The notes under the pieces were generated by a model, which saw nothing but the letters and a program-made list of their open reading frames with translations, was not told the DNA's origin and did no database searches. The position numbers and the translations under genes are program-made. DNA of 6,675 bases from Acidobacteriota bacterium (lineage in GTDB: Bacteria > Acidobacteriota > Terriglobia > Terriglobales > Acidobacteriaceae), in contig JAKCDN010000174.1 in NCBI GenBank assembly GCA_021841795.1, forward strand, positions 1 through 6,675. The letters run 5' to 3'. The stretch's first letter is position 1. Each line of letters starts with the position of its first letter. Below are positions 4,847-6,675 of this stretch, one piece after another.

Positions 4847-6675
4847 ATGTCGATCACGCACATCACGGTGCGCGGAGCGCGCCAGCACAACCTGCGCGAC
4901 ATCAGCGTACGCATTCCACGCAACGCGCTGACGGTCGTTACCGGACTCTCGGGCTCCGGCAAGAGCTCGCTGGCCTTCGACACGATCTACGCCGAAGGCC
5001 AGCGGCGCTACGTGGAGACGCTCTCGGCCTATGCGCGGCAGTTTCTCGACCAGATCGAGCGCCCCGACGTGGACTCGATCGAGGGGCTGAGCCCGGCAAT
5101 CTCCATAGAGCAGAAGACGACCAGCCGCAGCCCGCGTTCGACAGTCGGCACCATCACCGAAATCTACGATTACCTGCGCCTGCTCTACGCCTCAGTCGGC
5201 ACGCCGCACTGCCCCAACTGCGGCCGGCCAATCGCGCGCCAGACGGCGGAACAGATTGTGCAGCGCATTCTGGAACTGGGTAAAGGCGAGCGAGTTACAG
5301 TGATGGCGCCGGTTGTGCGCGGGCGCAAGGGGGAGTTCAAGGATCTTCTGGATCAGATAGACAGCCAGGGCTTTCGCGCCCGGGTCGACGGCGAGATCCA
5401 AGATCTCTCAGAGCCACCGGCGCTGGACAAGCGGAAGAATCATACCATCGAAGCGATCGTAGACCGGGTGCTGTTGAAGACCGAGAGCACAGCGCCCCCG
5501 GCGGCAACATCGCCCTCCAACAAGATGGGCGGCAAAGACGCGAATCCGCCGGGACCGGGCGGCGCGAGGTCGTCCGTTGAAAAGCGCCTTGAGCTGGCTG
5601 TCGGCAAAGCGCTGCAGCTGGCGAACGGCCTGGTGCTGATGGCCTTCAACGACGGTAACGAGCAGTTATTTTCCTCGTCGATGGCGTGCCCGGACTGCGG
5701 CCTGGATGTACCCCGACTGGAGCCGCGCAGCTTCAGCTTCAACTCCACGTTCGGCGCCTGTCCCAACTGTCACGGCCTGGGATCGCTGTATGACTTCGAT
5801 CCGGCGAAGGTGATTACGGACTGGTCAAAACCGCTGCTTGACGGCGGCCTGGGACCGGGATCGTCGTCGCAATATCTGCTGAAGCTCATCCAGCTGGCAG
5901 CGACACGGTACAAAATCAATCTGAAGACGCCTTTTGAAGAGCTTCCGGCCAAGCAGCAGCACCTGCTGGTCTATGGTCCGCCCAAAGGAGAGGCACCGCG
6001 TACTGGATTCCACGGTATCCTGGCCTGGCTGCGAGAGAACGTGGACGAGGCGCGCAGCGACAGCTATCGCGAATACATGATGAGTTACATGTCAGCGATT
6101 CCCTGCCCGGTCTGCCGGGGCAAGCGGCTGCGGCCGGAGTCGCTTGCGGTGAAGGTAGGCAGTTTGTCGATTGCGGACTTTACCGCGCTGCCGCTCAATC
6201 GCGCGCTTTCTGCGGCCATCAATCTGCAATTCACGGAAAGAGAGGCGCTGATCGCAGAGCGCATCCGCCGCGAGATCGCCGAACGGCTGGAGTTTCTCTG
6301 CGCGGTCGGACTGAGCTATCTATCGCTCGACCGCAACGCAGCCACGCTCTCGGGCGGGGAGGGCCAGCGCATCCGCCTGGCTACGCAGATTGGTTCGCGG
6401 CTGCGCGGCGTTCTGTACGTGCTCGATGAACCCTCCATCGGGCTGCACCAGCGCGACAACAACCGGCTGATCGAGGCACTGGAGAGACTGCGCGACCTGG
6501 GCAACACGGTTCTGGTCGTCGAACACGATGAAGATACGATTCGCCATGCCGACTACGTGCTGGATCTGGGTCCGGGCGCGGGACGGCTGGGGGGCAGCGT
6601 CGTGGCCGAGGGCACGCCCGAAGAGATCATCGCATCGCCTGCCTCACTGACGGGCCGCTACCTGAGCGGCACAGC
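4847..6675 (+). CDS. uvrA: UvrA, excinuclease ABC subunit A (N-terminal 609 residues, cut by window edge)
   Basis: DNA damage sensor of nucleotide excision repair: an ATPase dimer that finds lesions and loads UvrB. Family marks in order are [17 protein letters not shown] (10-26), Walker [10 protein letters not shown] (33-41), [23 protein letters not shown] (44-66), and [12 protein letters not shown] (81-92). They continue with [18 protein letters not shown] (97-114), a UvrB-binding region at about 120-210, and the zinc module with Cys281/284/305/308. Then come ABC signature [17 protein letters not shown] (501-517), Walker [17 protein letters not shown] (523-538) and the switch His560 in VVEHDED. 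CxxC pairs at 122/125 and 420/423 are probably further zinc ligands. Retention of the UvrB-binding region argues for canonical UvrA rather than a short class II paralogue. The family is about 940 residues, so the second ATPase half lies beyond the window. A low-complexity insert occupies about 211-241. ATG 4847 lacks a clear Shine-Dalgarno, but it gives the standard N-terminus and no upstream in-frame ATG exists nearby. Confidence 0.97.
   Translation, partial: MSITHITVRGARQHNLRDISVRIPRNALTVVTGLSGSGKSSLAFDTIYAEGQRRYVETLSAYARQFLDQIERPDVDSIEGLSPAISIEQKTTSRSPRSTVGTITEIYDYLRLLYASVGTPHCPNCGRPIARQTAEQIVQRILELGKGERVTVMAPVVRGRKGEFKDLLDQIDSQGFRARVDGEIQDLSEPPALDKRKNHTIEAIVDRVLLKTESTAPPAATSPSNKMGGKDANPPGPGGARSSVEKRLELAVGKALQLANGLVLMAFNDGNEQLFSSSMACPDCGLDVPRLEPRSFSFNSTFGACPNCHGLGSLYDFDPAKVITDWSKPLLDGGLGPGSSSQYLLKLIQLAATRYKINLKTPFEELPAKQQHLLVYGPPKGEAPRTGFHGILAWLRENVDEARSDSYREYMMSYMSAIPCPVCRGKRLRPESLAVKVGSLSIADFTALPLNRALSAAINLQFTEREALIAERIRREIAERLEFLCAVGLSYLSLDRNAATLSGGEGQRIRLATQIGSRLRGVLYVLDEPSIGLHQRDNNRLIEALERLRDLGNTVLVVEHDEDTIRHADYVLDLGPGAGRLGGSVVAEGTPEEIIASPASLTGRYLSGT

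Noticed and set aside
4789..5283. Plus-strand frame of 164 codons overlapping the start of uvrA
   Set aside because: It is out of frame with uvrA and has a shadow-like Arg/Ala/His/Pro-rich composition. The uvrA frame at the same place carries all conserved motifs.

Overview
The window looks like an ordinary chromosomal segment of a high-GC Gram-negative-type bacterium. The best guess is a member of the Acidobacteriota (Terriglobia). That guess rests on the style of three lineage-type hypothetical proteins (a secreted 330-residue protein, an STN-domain protein and a 53-residue single-TM protein), on the codon composition, and on a glgA / threonine aldolase / uvrA gene set. No marker gene proves it. 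There is no sign of a mobile element, CRISPR array, rRNA or tRNA, and no gene-free stretch longer than 300 bases.

Layout. Three genes run leftwards from 3336 to 1: a secreted protein of unknown function (3336-2344), a PLP-dependent L-threonine aldolase (2232-1171), and the N-terminal two thirds of glycogen synthase GlgA (942-1, cut by the window edge). Spacers of 111 and 228 bases separate them, so one tight operon is not shown. The two downstream spacers share the 11-mer AAACCGATCGG, which has a palindromic core. On the right of a short divergent region, an exported STN-domain protein (3479-4303) runs rightwards. It faces a convergent small membrane protein (4621-4460) that is followed by a good intrinsic terminator. 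uvrA then runs rightwards from 4847 off the window end and shows the complete first ATPase half of UvrA.

The genes do not form one pathway. They cover carbon storage (GlgA), amino-acid metabolism (threonine aldolase), nucleotide excision repair (UvrA) and three envelope proteins of unknown role. glgA and uvrA are open at the window edges, so they are easily missed by ORF finders that require a stop codon.

The most interesting non-coding signal is upstream of uvrA. An 18-bp inverted repeat with 7-bp perfect arms overlaps the spacer and -10 box of a plausible sigma-70-type promoter, which makes it a candidate operator. Other points worth a second look are a Pro/Gly-rich insert of about 30 residues in UvrA, the orphan STN protein, and the small TM protein. 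I did not find convincing evidence of a new multi-gene system.
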